Source: Pseudomonas mendocina
Lineage (GTDB): Bacteria > Pseudomonadota > Gammaproteobacteria > Pseudomonadales > Pseudomonadaceae
Length of the DNA: 64,000 nt
Direction of reading: 5' to 3'
NCBI GenBank assembly: GCA_037482215.1
Contig: CP148074.1
Coordinates: 3,348,001 to 3,412,000, forward strand
The position numbers and the translations under genes are program-made. Of this stretch, positions 35,250-45,834 are shown piece by piece; the stretch's first letter is position 1, and every line of letters starts with the position of its first letter. Below the pieces are notes generated by a model. That model had not been told where the DNA came from and ran no database searches. It worked only from the letters and a program-made list of their open reading frames with translations.

Positions 35250-36075
35250 GGTTAAAGCACCCCAGACTGATGCGCTGGTGGCCGCCGAGATCGCGGCGGC
35301 TTTCTACCTGTGTGAATCCACGCGCACTGAGCAGCGCACAAACGGCCTCGGCCTGATCAAAGCCGTGCTCCAGCAATAGCCAGCCGCCCTGCTCAAGGTA
35401 GTCCGGTGCCTGCTGAATAATGTGGCGAATATCGTCGAGGCCATCTGCCCCGGCCACCAGCGCACTGCTGGGCTCGAAGCGCACATCGCCCTCATTTAGG
35501 TGACGGTCATCGGCGGCAATATAAGGCGGGTTGCTGACGATCATCTGATAGCGCTGCCCGGCCAGCGCACTGAACCAATGGCTTTGCAGAAAACGGGCAT
35601 GGTTGAAGCCCAAACGCTGGCGGTTGCGTTCAGCCAGCTCGACAGCCTCAGCAATGCGATCAACACCTGTGACCTGCCAGGCTGGGCGCTCACTGGCCAA
35701 CGCCAGAGCAATCGCACCGGTGCCGGTCCCCAGATCAAGTACGTGAGCAGGTGTTGCCGGGATCAGGCTCAGCGCCGTTTCCACCAGCAACTCGGTATCA
35801 GGACGCGGGATAAGGGTGTGGCTGGCAACTTCCAGCTCAAGGGTCCAGAAACCCTGCTGCCCCAGAATATAGGCAACCGGCTCCCCAGCCTGGCGGCGGG
35901 CCAACGCTTGGTTAAAGCGCTCAAGCTGCTCAGCATCCAGCTCACGTTCCGGCCAGGTGCGCAGGTAGCTTCGGTTCTTACCTAGGGCATTGGCCAGCAA
36001 CAGCTCGATATCCAGCTGCGCCGTAGGCGACTCCGGTAACTGGGCGCTGGCTAACAACTGTTCGATAGTGCTCAT
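35242..36075 (-). CDS. prmC: peptide chain release factor N5-glutamine methyltransferase
   Basis: A protein of 277 residues that methylates the Gln of the GGQ motif in release factors, including the product of the neighbouring prfA. Helical N-terminal domain, then a SAM-binding VLDLGTGTGAIALALA near residue 117 and the catalytic NPPY in MIVSNPPYIAADD. The ATG at 36075 (MSTIEQLL) is set by family alignment; the frame is open 24 codons further up without support. The gap to prfA is 71 bp. Confidence 0.95.
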   Translation of the reverse strand: MSTIEQLLASAQLPESPTAQLDIELLLANALGKNRSYLRTWPERELDAEQLERFNQALARRQAGEPVAYILGQQGFWTLELEVASHTLIPRPDTELLVETALSLIPATPAHVLDLGTGTGAIALALASERPAWQVTGVDRIAEAVELAERNRQRLGFNHARFLQSHWFSALAGQRYQMIVSNPPYIAADDRHLNEGDVRFEPSSALVAGADGLDDIRHIIQQAPDYLEQGGWLLLEHGFDQAEAVCALLSARGFTQVESRRDLGGHQRISLGCFNHA

Positions 36076-36146
36076 GGGCTCGGCTCTGTCCTGCTCGGGC
36101 AAGCGGGTTGGGATGTGCCGCGCACAATGGCGCGGCACGCTCAGCA

Positions 36147-37229
36147 TCAGTCGCCCAATGCCGCCAACTGATCGGCCTGATACTCCACCAGCAACGGCTC
36201 GATGATGGCATCTACGCCACCCGCAATCACTTCGTTCAGGGAGTACAGAGTCAGGTTGATGCGGTGATCAGTCACCCGTCCCTGCGGGAAATTGTAGGTA
36301 CGGATGCGCTCGGAGCGATCCCCGGAACCTACCAGCAATTTACGCGACTCGGAAATTTCTTTATGCGCAGCGGCTTCCTGCTGATCTTTCAGCTTGGCGG
36401 CCAGCCACGACATGGCCTTGGCGCGGTTCTTGTGCTGAGAGCGCTCTTCCTGACACTCAACCACGGTGCCAGTCGGAATGTGGGTAATACGGATGGCCGA
36501 ATCGGTGGTGTTAACGTGCTGACCACCAGCACCGGATGAACGATAGGTGTCGATACGCAGATCAGCCGGGTTGATGTCGATCTCAGCCTGCTCATCTGGC
36601 TCTGGCAGCACGGCCACGGTACAGGCCGATGTATGGATACGGCCTTGGGATTCGGTTTCCGGCACACGTTGGACACGGTGGGCGCCGGACTCGAACTTCA
36701 GCTTGCCATAGACGTTATCGCCTTCAACACGGGCGATCACCTCTTTAAAGCCACCATGTTCGCCTTCGTTGGCAGACAGCACCTCTACCCGCCAGCCCTG
36801 CTTCTCGGCATAGCGTGAGTACATACGGAACAGGTCGCCGGAGAAAATGGCGGCTTCGTCGCCACCGGTACCGGCACGCACTTCAAGGAACACGTTGCGG
36901 CTGTCGTTCGGGTCTTTAGGCAGCAGCATGCGTTGCAGCGTGGCTTCCAACTCAACCAGTTGCTCTTTGGCGCTGGCGACTTCTTCTTCAGCCATTTCGC
37001 GCAGATCAGGATCGCTGTCCTTGAGCATTTCCTGAGCACCGGCCAAGTCCGCCTGCACTTTACGCAACGCGGTGAAGGCTTGATGAACGGGCTCAATTTC
37101 GGCGTATTCCTTGGAATAAGCACGGAACTGAGTCTGATTGCTGATCACTTCGGCATCGCCGAGCAGCGCAGTCAGTTCTTCGAAACGATCCTGCAAGAGG
37201 TCGAGTTTCTTAATCAGTGACGCTTTCAT
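36147..37229 (-). CDS. prfA: peptide chain release factor 1
   Basis: A protein of 360 residues that ends translation at UAA and UAG. The GGQ motif is in [15 protein letters not shown] near residue 235, and the stop-codon-reading PxT-type element is in the middle domain ([13 protein letters not shown]). It lies 9 bp downstream of hemA, the conserved hemA-prfA-prmC order of Proteobacteria. Confidence 0.97.
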   Translation of the reverse strand: MKASLIKKLDLLQDRFEELTALLGDAEVISNQTQFRAYSKEYAEIEPVHQAFTALRKVQADLAGAQEMLKDSDPDLREMAEEEVASAKEQLVELEATLQRMLLPKDPNDSRNVFLEVRAGTGGDEAAIFSGDLFRMYSRYAEKQGWRVEVLSANEGEHGGFKEVIARVEGDNVYGKLKFESGAHRVQRVPETESQGRIHTSACTVAVLPEPDEQAEIDINPADLRIDTYRSSGAGGQHVNTTDSAIRITHIPTGTVVECQEERSQHKNRAKAMSWLAAKLKDQQEAAAHKEISESRKLLVGSGDRSERIRTYNFPQGRVTDHRINLTLYSLNEVIAGGVDAIIEPLLVEYQADQLAALGD

Positions 37230-37238
37230 TGCAGACCT

Positions 37239-38519
37239 TTATTTATGAGGCGTCCCGGACGACGCTCCGTCGCCAAGGGAAAACAGCTCCTGCACCACGC
37301 TCAGCGCTTCGAAGCGGCCGTCGGCGGAGAATTTTTTCAGTTGCACGCTGGGTTCGTGCAGCAACTTGTTAGTCAACCCACGGGCTAACTGTGCCAGCAC
37401 ATCCTCAGGGTTACCGCCGTTGGCCAGCAAACGCTGAGCCTTTTGCAGCTCCTCATCACGGAGCTTCTCAGCTTGCTGACGGAAGGCTTTGAGCACGTCC
37501 ACCGCTGCCAGTTCACGCAGGCGCTGCATAAACTCCTGCGCGCCCTCGCCCACCAGCTCCTCGGCAGCCAGAGCGGCACCTTGACGGCTTTTGAGGTTTT
37601 CTTCGATGACCTCATGCAGGTCATCGACGGTATACAGATACACATCGTCCAGCTCGCCCACTTCCGGCTCAATATCCCGCGGTACGGCGATATCAACCAT
37701 GAAAATGGGCTTGTGCTTGCGCTGCTTCAGGGCCCGTTCAACAGCACCTTTACCGAGAATTGGCAGCTGGCTGGCGGTGGAACTGATGACAATATCACTG
37801 TGCACCAACTCGTCTGGGATGTCTGAAAGCAGCACGGCATGAGCACCGAACTGCTCAGCCAGGGAGCTCGCGCGCTCAAGTGTGCGGTTGGCCACCACAA
37901 TGCGTTTGATGCCTTGATCATGCAGGTGACGCGCCACTAGGCTGATGGTTTCGCCTGCACCAATCAGCAGTGCCTGGCTGCGGTTCAGATCCGCAAAAAT
38001 TTGTTTGGCCAGGCTCACCGCAGCAAACGCCACAGAAACCGGGTTTTCACCGATGGCGGTGTCGGTACGGACAGTCTTCGCGGTGCTAAACGTAGCCTGG
38101 AACAAGCGCCCCAGCAGCGGCCCCAAAGTGCCCGCTTCACGGGCCACAGCGAAGGCCGATTTCATCTGCCCAAGAATCTGCGGCTCACCGAGCACCATGG
38201 AGTCAAGACCGGAGGCGACTCGCATCATGTGACGAACGGCTTGGTCGTCCGCATGGATATAAGCACACGCGCGCAATTCATCGAGGCTAAGCTGGTGATA
38301 AGAGGCTAGCCAAGCCAGTACCTCATCCGCATTTAGCTCCTCCTGTTCAAGGTAGAGCTCACTGCGGTTGCAGGTAGAAAGGATCGCTGCTTCACGGCTG
38401 CTGGTGCGGTGGCACAGCTGCTGCAATGCCTCAACCAATTGCTCAGGCGTAAACGCCACGCGCTCGCGGACGTCCACCGAGGCAGTCTTATGGTTAATAC
38501 CGAGGGCAATAAAGGCCAT
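37239..38519 (-). CDS. hemA: glutamyl-tRNA reductase
   Basis: A protein of 426 residues that reduces glutamyl-tRNA(Glu) to glutamate-1-semialdehyde, the first step of tetrapyrrole synthesis by the C5 route. It starts [21 protein letters not shown], the catalytic Cys is in [11 protein letters not shown] near residue 50, the NADPH site is [17 protein letters not shown], and the C-terminal dimerisation helix follows. First gene of the minus-strand run to murI and divergent from the TPR lipoprotein gene; both promoters should lie in 38520-38707. Confidence 0.97.
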   Translation of the reverse strand: MAFIALGINHKTASVDVRERVAFTPEQLVEALQQLCHRTSSREAAILSTCNRSELYLEQEELNADEVLAWLASYHQLSLDELRACAYIHADDQAVRHMMRVASGLDSMVLGEPQILGQMKSAFAVAREAGTLGPLLGRLFQATFSTAKTVRTDTAIGENPVSVAFAAVSLAKQIFADLNRSQALLIGAGETISLVARHLHDQGIKRIVVANRTLERASSLAEQFGAHAVLLSDIPDELVHSDIVISSTASQLPILGKGAVERALKQRKHKPIFMVDIAVPRDIEPEVGELDDVYLYTVDDLHEVIEENLKSRQGAALAAEELVGEGAQEFMQRLRELAAVDVLKAFRQQAEKLRDEELQKAQRLLANGGNPEDVLAQLARGLTNKLLHEPSVQLKKFSADGRFEALSVVQELFSLGDGASSGTPHK

Positions 38520-38707
38520 GCAAAGTCGCTGACAGTAAACGTGGAAGCCGGCAATTGTCCTACTTCAGCCGGGCGAGAACAACACCTCCCGCCTATTGTC
38601 CTAATAGACTGAACGTTAAGACACTCAAGATGATGCTCAGAGCATGGGCTTGCCCAATGGCTTGTGTCATGATGCGTAACCTGCATGTAGGTCACATACA
38701 CTCTTCC

Positions 38708-40438
38708 ATGAATAAATCCTTTGCCTTGCTGTACGCCGCGCTGCTGCTCAGCGGCTGCCAGACGTTTGCCCCCTCGACGCCGGACGGTACGCCGCCGGTG
38801 GAAGACCCTGCCGCCACAACGCCAGAGGCCGAACCTAAGGTTTACCGTTCGTTCAGCCAGGAGACTATTTATTCGCTCCTGGCAGCTGAACTGGCTGGCC
38901 AGCGCAATCGTTACGACATTGCTCTGGACAACTACGTGGTTCAGGCAGAAAAAACTCAGGACGCTGGCGTCGCCGAACGAGGCTTCCGCATCGCCGAGTA
39001 CCTAGGAGCCGATCAGGAAGCACTGGACACCAGCCTGCAATGGGCCAAAACAGCGCCCAATAACGTCGACGCACAGCGTGCTGCGGCCGTGCAGCTGGCC
39101 AGAGCCGGTCGTTATGACGAGTCGATGACCTTTATGGAAAAAGTCCTGCAACAGCAGGGCGACACCCATTTCGACTTCCTCGCCCTTTCCGCCTCGGATA
39201 CCGACTCGGATACCCGTGAAGGGCTGCTGCAAAGCTTCGACCGCCTGCTGGCTAAATACCCGGACAACAGCCAGCTGCAATTCGGCAAGGCATTGCTGCT
39301 CCAGCAAGAAGGTCAGAACGAAGAAGCACTCGAGCTGCTCGAAGACCAACCCAGCAAAGGTCGCCCGGTTGCCTCTATTTTGCTGCACTCTCGTTTGCTG
39401 CAAAGCCTTGATCGTAACGATGAGGCCCTGAGCCTGCTCAAACAAAACCTCAAGCAGTACCCGGACGACAAACGCCTGCGCCTGAGCTATGCACGGCTGC
39501 TGGTTGCCGAGGGCCGTCTTGATGGTGCAAAAGGTGAGTTCGCCTCGCTGCTGCAACAGTTCCCGGATGACGACGACCTGCGCTTCTCCCTGGCACTGGT
39601 CTGCCTTGAGGCCGAAGACTGGAAAGAAGCCATCATCTATCTGAAGGAACTCGTGGCCCGCGACGCCCATGTGGATGCCGCCCACTACAACCTCGCACGC
39701 GCATACGAAGAGCTTGAAGAAACCGATCAAGCCCTTGCTGAATACCGCATGGTGGGCCCTGGCAACGAGTATTTACCTGCTCAAGCCGCCCACAGCGAAC
39801 TGCTGTTCAGCCTCAATCGTGGTGATGAAGCGGCTCAATACCTGAGCCAGGCACGGGACGAACAACCTGACTATGCCATCCAGCTGTACCTGATCGAGGC
39901 AGAAGCCTGGTCACGCGTACCGGATATCGAACGCTCGTGGCAGGTGGTCAAACAGGCCCTTGAACAGTTCCCTGACGACCTGAACCTGCTTTACAGCCGC
40001 TCGATGCTGTCCGAGAAACGTAACGACTTGGTCGGTATGGAAAAAGACCTGCGCTTTATTCTTAAGCGTGAGCCCGACAACGCCATGGCACTCAATGCGC
40101 TGGGCTACACCTTGGCCGACCGCACCACACGCTACGAAGAAGCCAAAGAACTGATCGATCAGGCCTATCAGCTCAACCCGACTGACCCGGCGATTTTGGA
40201 CAGCCTGGGCTGGATCAACTATCGACTCGGCAAGCTCGACGAAGCTGAGTTCTATCTGCGCAAAGCCCTTCAAGACATGCCTGACTCGGAAGTAGCAGCG
40301 CACCTAGGCGAAGTCCTGTGGGTGAATGACAAACAGAAAGAAGCTCGCCAGATATGGCGTGATGCACTCAAGGAAGACCCACAGAGCCGCATTTTGCGCT
40401 CGACCATCAAACGCCTGACCGGAACAGAGAAACCCTGA
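38708..40438 (+). CDS. TPR-repeat lipoprotein (PA4667 type)
   Basis: A protein of 576 residues. The signal peptide [17 protein letters not shown] has a lipobox (LLSGC, Cys17), so it should be a lipoprotein. A Pro-rich linker follows, then at least a dozen TPR units (for example [61 protein letters not shown] is two typical units, quoted here only by its ends ALNALGY and FYLRKAL). The start at 38708 is fixed by the lipoprotein signal; the frame is open 51 codons upstream without meaning. It overlaps lolB by one base (TGATG). In P. aeruginosa the homologue stands in the same place, as I recall; a role in the outer membrane is inferred. Confidence 0.9.
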   Translation: MNKSFALLYAALLLSGCQTFAPSTPDGTPPVEDPAATTPEAEPKVYRSFSQETIYSLLAAELAGQRNRYDIALDNYVVQAEKTQDAGVAERGFRIAEYLGADQEALDTSLQWAKTAPNNVDAQRAAAVQLARAGRYDESMTFMEKVLQQQGDTHFDFLALSASDTDSDTREGLLQSFDRLLAKYPDNSQLQFGKALLLQQEGQNEEALELLEDQPSKGRPVASILLHSRLLQSLDRNDEALSLLKQNLKQYPDDKRLRLSYARLLVAEGRLDGAKGEFASLLQQFPDDDDLRFSLALVCLEAEDWKEAIIYLKELVARDAHVDAAHYNLARAYEELEETDQALAEYRMVGPGNEYLPAQAAHSELLFSLNRGDEAAQYLSQARDEQPDYAIQLYLIEAEAWSRVPDIERSWQVVKQALEQFPDDLNLLYSRSMLSEKRNDLVGMEKDLRFILKREPDNAMALNALGYTLADRTTRYEEAKELIDQAYQLNPTDPAILDSLGWINYRLGKLDEAEFYLRKALQDMPDSEVAAHLGEVLWVNDKQKEARQIWRDALKEDPQSRILRSTIKRLTGTEKP

Positions 40439-41055
40439 TGTTTGCCCGCAACCTACTTGTATTGGGCCTGCTTGCACTGCTTGCAGGCTGCAGCGGCCTC
40501 ACCACCCGAGAATCCGTTGAAGGCCAAGGCGACGCCAAACAATGGCAAGCCCATAAGCTGCACATTGCCCAGCTGGACGCTTGGCAGATCAGCGGCAAGG
40601 TCGGCATCCGCGCGCCCCGCGATTCAGGCAGCGGCACCCTATTTTGGCTGCAGCGTCAGGACTATTTCGACATCCGCCTCTCGGGCCCACTGGGTCGCGG
40701 AGCAGCCCGTCTAACCGGTCATCCGGGCAAGGTTCAGCTCGAAGTGGCCAATCAGGGCCGCTATGAAGCCGAGTCTCCGGAGCAATTGCTGCAACAACAG
40801 CTACGCCTCAACCTCCCCGTTTCTCACTTGTTCTGGTGGATTCGCGGCCTCCCGGCGCCTGACAGCAAAAGCCGCGTGCAACTCGACGCACAAAGCCGAC
40901 TGGCTCAACTCAGCCAGGATGACTGGCTCGTCGAATACCTGAGCTACAGCGAACAAAATGGCTACTGGCTGCCTGAACGAATCAAAGTCAGCGGCCACGA
41001 TCTGCAAGTCACCCTGGTGATCAAGGACTGGCAACCCCGTCAGTTAGGCCAATGA
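40438..41055 (+). CDS. lolB: outer-membrane lipoprotein receptor LolB
   Basis: A protein of 205 residues. The signal [12 protein letters not shown] has a lipobox, and the mature part is the LolB half-barrel ([40 protein letters not shown] quoted by its ends WQISGKVGI and SGPLGRG). It receives lipoproteins from LolA and inserts them into the outer membrane. It starts within the stop of the TPR gene and overlaps ispE by 4 bp, so the three are co-translated. Confidence 0.95.
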   Translation: MFARNLLVLGLLALLAGCSGLTTRESVEGQGDAKQWQAHKLHIAQLDAWQISGKVGIRAPRDSGSGTLFWLQRQDYFDIRLSGPLGRGAARLTGHPGKVQLEVANQGRYEAESPEQLLQQQLRLNLPVSHLFWWIRGLPAPDSKSRVQLDAQSRLAQLSQDDWLVEYLSYSEQNGYWLPERIKVSGHDLQVTLVIKDWQPRQLGQ

Positions 41056-41927
41056 ACACTACTGCCATCCCCGCTGCCGCAGAACTTGTCCTGCCGGCAC
41101 CTGCAAAACTCAACCTGATGCTGCACATTCTTGGGCGCCGCGAAGACGGCTACCACGAACTGCAAACCCTGTTTCAGTTTATCGACGTTGCCGACGAGCT
41201 CGGCTTCAGCCTGCGTGCTGATGGTGAGATCCACTTACGCACCCCCATTGAAGGCGTGCCCCATGACAGCAACCTGATCGTCCGCGCTGCTCGCCTGTTG
41301 CAGCAACGCACGGGCTGCAAACTCGGCGCTGACATTTGGCTGGATAAACGCCTGCCTATGGGCGGCGGCATTGGCGGCGGCAGTTCGGATGCCGCAACCA
41401 CCCTGCTCGGGCTTAACCACCTGTGGAAGCTGGGTTGCGATATTGATCTGTTGGCAGAGCTGGGTTTAAGCCTGGGCGCGGACGTGCCTGTCTTTGTCCG
41501 GGGCCATGCAGCGTTTGCCGAAGGCGTAGGTGAGAAGCTGCAACCCGTGACACTCAGCGAACCGTGGTTCCTGGTGGCCATTCCGCAAGTACTTGTTAGT
41601 ACAGCAGAAATTTTCTCTGATCCGGAGTTGACACGAGATACTCCGCCCATTAAAGTTCGCAGCCTTCCTGAGGGGGGCGGTCATAATGACTGTCAGCCGG
41701 TGGTTGAAAAGCGTTATCCAGAAGTACGTAACGCTTTGATCTTGTTGAACAAATTTGTTTCAGCTAGATTAACCGGCACTGGATCTTGTGTATTTGGGAG
41801 CTTCCCAAATCAGGCAGATGCTGATAAAGTCCGCCGCCAACTTCCAGCCACTTTGCCAAGCTTCATAGCGCAAGGGCGTAACATTTCGATGTTGCATCGT
41901 GCACTAGGGGAATTGGACAGGAAGTGA
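41052..41927 (+). CDS. ispE: 4-diphosphocytidyl-2-C-methyl-D-erythritol kinase
   Basis: A GHMP kinase of 291 residues in the methylerythritol phosphate route to isoprenoids. The N terminus [26 protein letters not shown] is family-typical, the ATP site is [14 protein letters not shown] near residue 100, and the third motif is [11 protein letters not shown]. It begins in the stop of lolB (ATGA). Base use in its last 300 bp is AT-richer than its neighbours, with no break in the frame. tRNA-Gln genes start 27 bp later. Confidence 0.96.
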   Translation: MNTTAIPAAAELVLPAPAKLNLMLHILGRREDGYHELQTLFQFIDVADELGFSLRADGEIHLRTPIEGVPHDSNLIVRAARLLQQRTGCKLGADIWLDKRLPMGGGIGGGSSDAATTLLGLNHLWKLGCDIDLLAELGLSLGADVPVFVRGHAAFAEGVGEKLQPVTLSEPWFLVAIPQVLVSTAEIFSDPELTRDTPPIKVRSLPEGGGHNDCQPVVEKRYPEVRNALILLNKFVSARLTGTGSCVFGSFPNQADADKVRRQLPATLPSFIAQGRNISMLHRALGELDRK

Positions 41928-41953
41928 ATGTGTAGCACGGGTTGTAAAGTAGT

Positions 41954-42028
41954 AGGGGCGTCGCCAAGCGGTAAGGCAGCAGGTTTTGATCCTGCCATGC
42001 GTTGGTTCGAATCCAGCCGCCCCTGCCA
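41954..42028 (+). tRNA. tRNA-Gln (anticodon TTG), copy 1
   Basis: 75 bases including an encoded CCA. The acceptor arm AGGGGCG pairs with CGCCCCT, the anticodon stem GCAGG/CCTGC holds the loop TTTTGAT with anticodon TTG, and the T loop is TTCGAAT. Discriminator base G. Confidence 0.97.
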
Positions 42029-42080
42029 TTCCGTCCTGGAACGGGCTCAACTCGATATACATTCAGGTAATACACGATAC

Positions 42081-42155
42081 AGGGGCGTCGCCAAGCGGTA
42101 AGGCAGCAGGTTTTGATCCTGCCATGCGTTGGTTCGAATCCAGCCGCCCCTGCCA
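42081..42155 (+). tRNA. tRNA-Gln (anticodon TTG), copy 2
   Basis: Identical over all 75 bases to copy 1, starting 127 bp after it. The flanks differ, so only the gene itself is kept identical. CCA is encoded. Confidence 0.97.
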
Positions 42156-42201
42156 TTTTCTATACTCATCCAGGTATACCCTCAGCCGGCAGGTACTGCG
42201 C

Positions 42202-43143
42202 GTGTCCAAGATGATGGTCTTTACGGGGAATGCTAACCCCGACCTGGCGCGACGTATCGTACGTCAGCTGCACATCCCCCTCGGTGATGCCTCTGTTGGT
42301 AAATTCTCCGACGGCGAAATCATGGTCGAAATCAACGAAAACGTTCGTGGTAAGGACGTATTCCTGATTCAGCCAACGTGCGCGCCAACCAACGATAACC
42401 TGATGGAATTGGTCGTGATGGCTGATGCCTTTCGCCGCTCCTCAGCGACCCGAATTACTGCTGTTGTTCCTTACTTTGGCTATGCCCGCCAGGATCGCCG
42501 TCCGCGTTCCGCCCGTGTGGCAATTAGCGCCAAGGTCGTGGCCGACATGCTCGCAAACGTAGGTATCGACCGTGTTCTCACTGTCGACCTGCATGCGGAT
42601 CAGATCCAAGGCTTCTTCGACGTTCCTGTAGATAACATCTACGGCTCCCCTGTTCTGGTGGATGACATCGAAGATCAGCGCTTTGACAACCTGATGATCG
42701 TCTCTCCGGACATCGGCGGCGTGGTACGTGCGCGTGCTGTTGCCAAGTCCCTGGGTGTTGATCTGGCCATCATCGACAAACGTCGTGAGAAGGCCAACCA
42801 CTCTGAAGTGATGCACATCATCGGTGATGTTGAAGGCCGCACCTGTGTTCTGGTTGATGACATGGTCGATACCGCCGGCACTCTGTGCCACGCGGCTAAA
42901 GCCCTGAAAGAACACGGCGCCACCAAAGTTCTCGCCTATGCTACGCACCCGGTTCTGTCCGGTCGCGCCATCGAGAACCTTGAGAAATCTGTACTCGACG
43001 AGCTGGTAGTGACTAACACTATCCCGCTGTCAGCCGCTGCTCAGGCCTGCTCGCGTATTCGCCAGCTGGACATCGCACCGGTAGTTGCTGAAGCGGTTCG
43101 CCGTATCAGCAATGAAGAATCGATCAGCGCGATGTTCCGTTAA
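42202..43143 (+). CDS. prs: ribose-phosphate pyrophosphokinase
   Basis: A protein of 313 residues that makes PRPP from ribose 5-phosphate and ATP. The N terminus reads [18 protein letters not shown], the ATP loop [16 protein letters not shown] is present, and the PRPP-binding motif [17 protein letters not shown] lies near residue 215. The start is a GTG at 42202, which gives the length and N terminus of Pseudomonas Prs; the frame stays open through the second tRNA, but that has no meaning. PRPP made here feeds Hpt and Upp elsewhere in the window. Confidence 0.95.
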   Translation: MSKMMVFTGNANPDLARRIVRQLHIPLGDASVGKFSDGEIMVEINENVRGKDVFLIQPTCAPTNDNLMELVVMADAFRRSSATRITAVVPYFGYARQDRRPRSARVAISAKVVADMLANVGIDRVLTVDLHADQIQGFFDVPVDNIYGSPVLVDDIEDQRFDNLMIVSPDIGGVVRARAVAKSLGVDLAIIDKRREKANHSEVMHIIGDVEGRTCVLVDDMVDTAGTLCHAAKALKEHGATKVLAYATHPVLSGRAIENLEKSVLDELVVTNTIPLSAAAQACSRIRQLDIAPVVAEAVRRISNEESISAMFR

Positions 43144-43198
43144 TTCGGACTCGCACTGAACGCAAGTGCCCTGCCCTAATGGCAAGGCTTTTTACCTG

Positions 43199-43234
43199 AC
43201 CGTCCAAACGCTGGTCGCAAGCGTGTAGGACGGT
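43199..43234 (+). promoter_or_regulatory. stem-loop in the rplY leader
   Basis: ACCGTCC (43199-43205) pairs with GGACGGT (43228-43234). Inside, ACGCT (43208-43212) pairs with AGCGT (43220-43224) around the loop GGTCGCA. This two-step stem with internal bulges ends 22 bp before the rplY start and just before its GGAG. It could be a feedback site for the ribosomal protein or an attenuator between prs and rplY. Confidence 0.5.
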
Positions 43235-43256
43235 TTGGTTATTTTGGAGAAATGAA

Positions 43257-43856
43257 ATGACTGATTTTGCCCTGAATGCTGAAGTGCGTTCCGACCTGGG
43301 GAAAGGTGCGAGCCGCCGCCTGCGTCGTAACGTTGCCATGGTTCCTGCTGTAATTTACGGCGGCGACAAAGCACCTCAATCCATCAGCCTGCTGGCCAAA
43401 GAACTGGCCAAGCTGATCGAAAACGAAGCTGCTTTCAGCCACGTTCTGAGCCTGAACGTTGGTGGCACCACTGAAAACGTCGTAATCAAAGCCCTGCAAC
43501 GTCACCCGTCCAAAGGTTTCGTTCTGCACGCTGACTTCCAGCGCGTAGTAGCTGGTCAGAAACTGACCGCTCACGTACCGCTGCACTTCATCAACGAAGC
43601 AACTGCTGTTGGTGTTAAACAGCAGGGTGGCGAAATCTCCCACGTTATCGCTGAAGTCGAAGTAAGCTGCCTGCCGAAAGACCTGCCAGAGTTCATCGAA
43701 GTCGACATGGCTGCCGTTGAAGCTGGTCAGATCGTTCACCTGTCCGACCTGAAACTGCCGAAAGGCGTTGAGCTGGTTGCACTGGCACACGGTAACGACC
43801 TGGCTGTGGCTAACATCCACGCCTCCCGCGTTAAAGACGAAGACGCTGCTGAGTAA
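43257..43856 (+). CDS. rplY: 50S ribosomal protein L25/general stress protein Ctc
   Basis: A protein of 199 residues, the long (Ctc/TL5) form of L25. The N-terminal 5S rRNA-binding domain (about 1-95: [33 protein letters not shown]) is followed by the C-terminal beta domain (about 100-190). RBS GGAG 6-7 bases before the ATG. It lies between prs and pth, the usual order. Confidence 0.96.
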   Translation: MTDFALNAEVRSDLGKGASRRLRRNVAMVPAVIYGGDKAPQSISLLAKELAKLIENEAAFSHVLSLNVGGTTENVVIKALQRHPSKGFVLHADFQRVVAGQKLTAHVPLHFINEATAVGVKQQGGEISHVIAEVEVSCLPKDLPEFIEVDMAAVEAGQIVHLSDLKLPKGVELVALAHGNDLAVANIHASRVKDEDAAE

Positions 43857-43925
43857 TAGTCACAGTGTCGGAAACCAGCCCGGTATGCGATTCTACCGGG
43901 CGATTTCCACAGAAGGGCTCCTGAC

Positions 43926-44516
43926 ATGACTGCCGTACAACTGATCGTTGGCCTTGGTAACCCTGGCCCGGAATACGACCAGACCCGGCATAATGCGGGG
44001 GCCCTTTTTGTTGAGCGCCTTGCTGATAAAGAAGGCGTCAACCTGAGTCTGGATAAAAAGTATTTCGGTCTTGTCGGCAAGTTCAGCCACAAAGGACGCG
44101 ATGTACGCCTGCTGATTCCGACCACCTATATGAACCGCAGCGGTCAGGCTGTAGCCGCGCTGGCGAATTTCTTCCGCATCTCGCCCGATGCCATTCTGGT
44201 TGCCCATGACGAACTCGACATGCCACCAGGTGTTGCCAAACTAAAACAGGGCGGCGGTCACGGTGGCCACAATGGTCTGCGCGATATCATCGCCCAGCTC
44301 GGTAATCAGAATAATTTCTACCGCCTGCGACTGGGTATTGGCCACCCTGGCCATAGCAGCCTGGTGTCCAACTTCGTTCTGGGTCGCGCACCACGCAGCG
44401 AGCAAGAACTGCTGGATCGCAGCATTGATTTCGCTCTGGATTGCCTGCCTGAAGTTCTGGCTGGCGAATGGAGCAAGGCCATGCACAAGCTGCATAGCCA
44501 GAAAGCCACTTCTTAA
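43926..44516 (+). CDS. pth: peptidyl-tRNA hydrolase
   Basis: A protein of 196 residues that frees tRNA from dropped-off peptidyl-tRNA. The start [19 protein letters not shown] holds the catalytic His (HNAG), and [11 protein letters not shown] and DELDMPPG (catalytic Asp) follow, with [13 protein letters not shown] further on. It lies 69 bp after rplY and 30 bp before ychF. Confidence 0.97.
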   Translation: MTAVQLIVGLGNPGPEYDQTRHNAGALFVERLADKEGVNLSLDKKYFGLVGKFSHKGRDVRLLIPTTYMNRSGQAVAALANFFRISPDAILVAHDELDMPPGVAKLKQGGGHGGHNGLRDIIAQLGNQNNFYRLRLGIGHPGHSSLVSNFVLGRAPRSEQELLDRSIDFALDCLPEVLAGEWSKAMHKLHSQKATS

Positions 44517-44546
44517 ATCTGTCCGCCATTGCGCAAGGGATAAATC

Positions 44547-45647
44547 ATGGGATTCAACTGCGGCATCGTAGGCCTGCCCAACGTCGGCAAGTCCACCCTG
44601 TTCAACGCCCTCACCAAATCGGGGATCGCGGCTGAGAACTTCCCGTTCTGCACCATCGAACCGAACAGCGGGATCGTGCCAATGCCCGACCCACGTCTGG
44701 ATGCACTGGCGGAAATCGTTAAACCAGAACGCGTACTGCCAACCACCATGGAATTCGTGGACATCGCCGGTCTGGTAGAGGGTGCCTCCAAAGGTGAAGG
44801 CCTGGGCAACAAATTCCTCGCTAACATCCGTGAGACCGACGCGATCGCCCACGTTGTACGCTGCTTCCAGGACGACAACGTCATCCACGTTGCTAACAGC
44901 GTTGACCCTAAGCGCGACATTGAAATCATTGATCTGGAACTGATCTTTGCCGACCTCGACAGCTGCGAGAAACAACTGCAAAAGGTTGCTCGCAACGCCA
45001 AAGGCGGCGACAAAGAAGCAGTAGCTCAGAAGAACCTGCTGGAAAAACTCATCCCCCACTTCACTGAAGGCAAACCAGCGCGCACGCTGATGAAGACTTT
45101 GGGTGATGATGAGAAACAACTGATCCGCGGCTTCCACCTGCTGACCAGCAAACCGGTTATGTACATCGCCAACGTTGCTGAAGACGGCTTTGAAAACAAC
45201 CCACTGCTGGACATCGTAAAAGCCATCGCCGACGCCGAAGGCGCCCCGGTTGTGCCGGTGTGCAACAAGATCGAGGCTGAAATTGCCGAGCTCGAAGAAG
45301 GCGAAGAAAAGGACGAGTTCCTCGAAGCCTTGGGTCTCGAAGAGCCAGGCCTGAACCGCGTGATCCGCGCGGGTTACGAACTGCTCAACCTGCAAACCTA
45401 CTTCACCGCAGGTGTAAAAGAAGTTCGCGCATGGACCGTGAGAGTTGGCGCAACAGCCCCTCAGGCAGCAGCCGTGATCCACACCGACTTCGAAAAAGGC
45501 TTCATCCGTGCCGAAGTCATCGCCTACAACGACTTCATCCAGTACAAAGGCGAAGCCGGTGCTAAAGAAGCCGGTAAATGGCGTCTGGAAGGCAAGGAAT
45601 ACATCGTTAAAGACGGCGACGTGATGCACTTCCGCTTTAACGTCTAA
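44547..45647 (+). CDS. ychF: redox-regulated ATPase YchF
   Basis: An OBG-family P-loop NTPase of 366 residues. G1 is [12 protein letters not shown]3 is [10 protein letters not shown], the NKxD-like site is CNKIEAE (which explains preference for ATP), and the C-terminal TGS domain ends [19 protein letters not shown]. It binds ribosomes and is linked to stress control. It is the last gene of the conserved chromosomal block; its terminator marks the border to the integrated element. Confidence 0.96.
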   Translation: MGFNCGIVGLPNVGKSTLFNALTKSGIAAENFPFCTIEPNSGIVPMPDPRLDALAEIVKPERVLPTTMEFVDIAGLVEGASKGEGLGNKFLANIRETDAIAHVVRCFQDDNVIHVANSVDPKRDIEIIDLELIFADLDSCEKQLQKVARNAKGGDKEAVAQKNLLEKLIPHFTEGKPARTLMKTLGDDEKQLIRGFHLLTSKPVMYIANVAEDGFENNPLLDIVKAIADAEGAPVVPVCNKIEAEIAELEEGEEKDEFLEALGLEEPGLNRVIRAGYELLNLQTYFTAGVKEVRAWTVRVGATAPQAAAVIHTDFEKGFIRAEVIAYNDFIQYKGEAGAKEAGKWRLEGKEYIVKDGDVMHFRFNV

Positions 45648-45684
45648 ATAGAAATTAGGATTTCACCGGATCTTACCGGACACG

Positions 45685-45720
45685 AAACCCCTTGAGGAAT
45701 AAAGCCTTAAGGGGTTTTTC
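45685..45720 (+). terminator. intrinsic terminator of the rplY-pth-ychF unit
   Basis: AAACCCCTT (45685-45693) pairs with AAGGGGTTT (45709-45717), with a longer T-run to 45719. The integrative element begins directly behind it, so the left attachment site should lie in about 45648-45765. Confidence 0.85.
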
Positions 45721-45764
45721 TTTTCCGAAAAGGTCCGAAAAGAATCTATACGATCCGCATATTT

Positions 45765-45816
45765 ACCGGGTACGCTACCGGGTATCGAAAAATTCACCTC
45801 CCCATATAACCGGGTA
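45765..45816 (+). repeat. three ACCGGGTA direct repeats upstream of the integrase
   Basis: ACCGGGTA occurs at 45765-45772, 45777-45784 and 45809-45816, and related TACCGGA/CACCGGA words occur at about 45662-45681. Short direct repeats in front of an integrase gene are typical of arm-type integrase or excisionase binding sites near an att site. The spacing of 12 and 32 bp is compatible with that. Confidence 0.55.
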
Positions 45817-45834
45817 TACCAGGATTGAGCAGCC

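Noticed and set aside
41954..42155. tRNA-Gln pair as the attachment site of the integrative element
   Set aside because: The integrase lies about 3.7 kb further on behind ychF, with the conserved prs-rplY-pth-ychF order uninterrupted between; the tRNA copies look like an ordinary duplication.
44241..45629. 462-residue open frame on the minus strand
   Set aside because: Antisense to ychF; its Phe/Val/Gly-rich composition is that of a codon-mirrored shadow, and ychF has all its family motifs.
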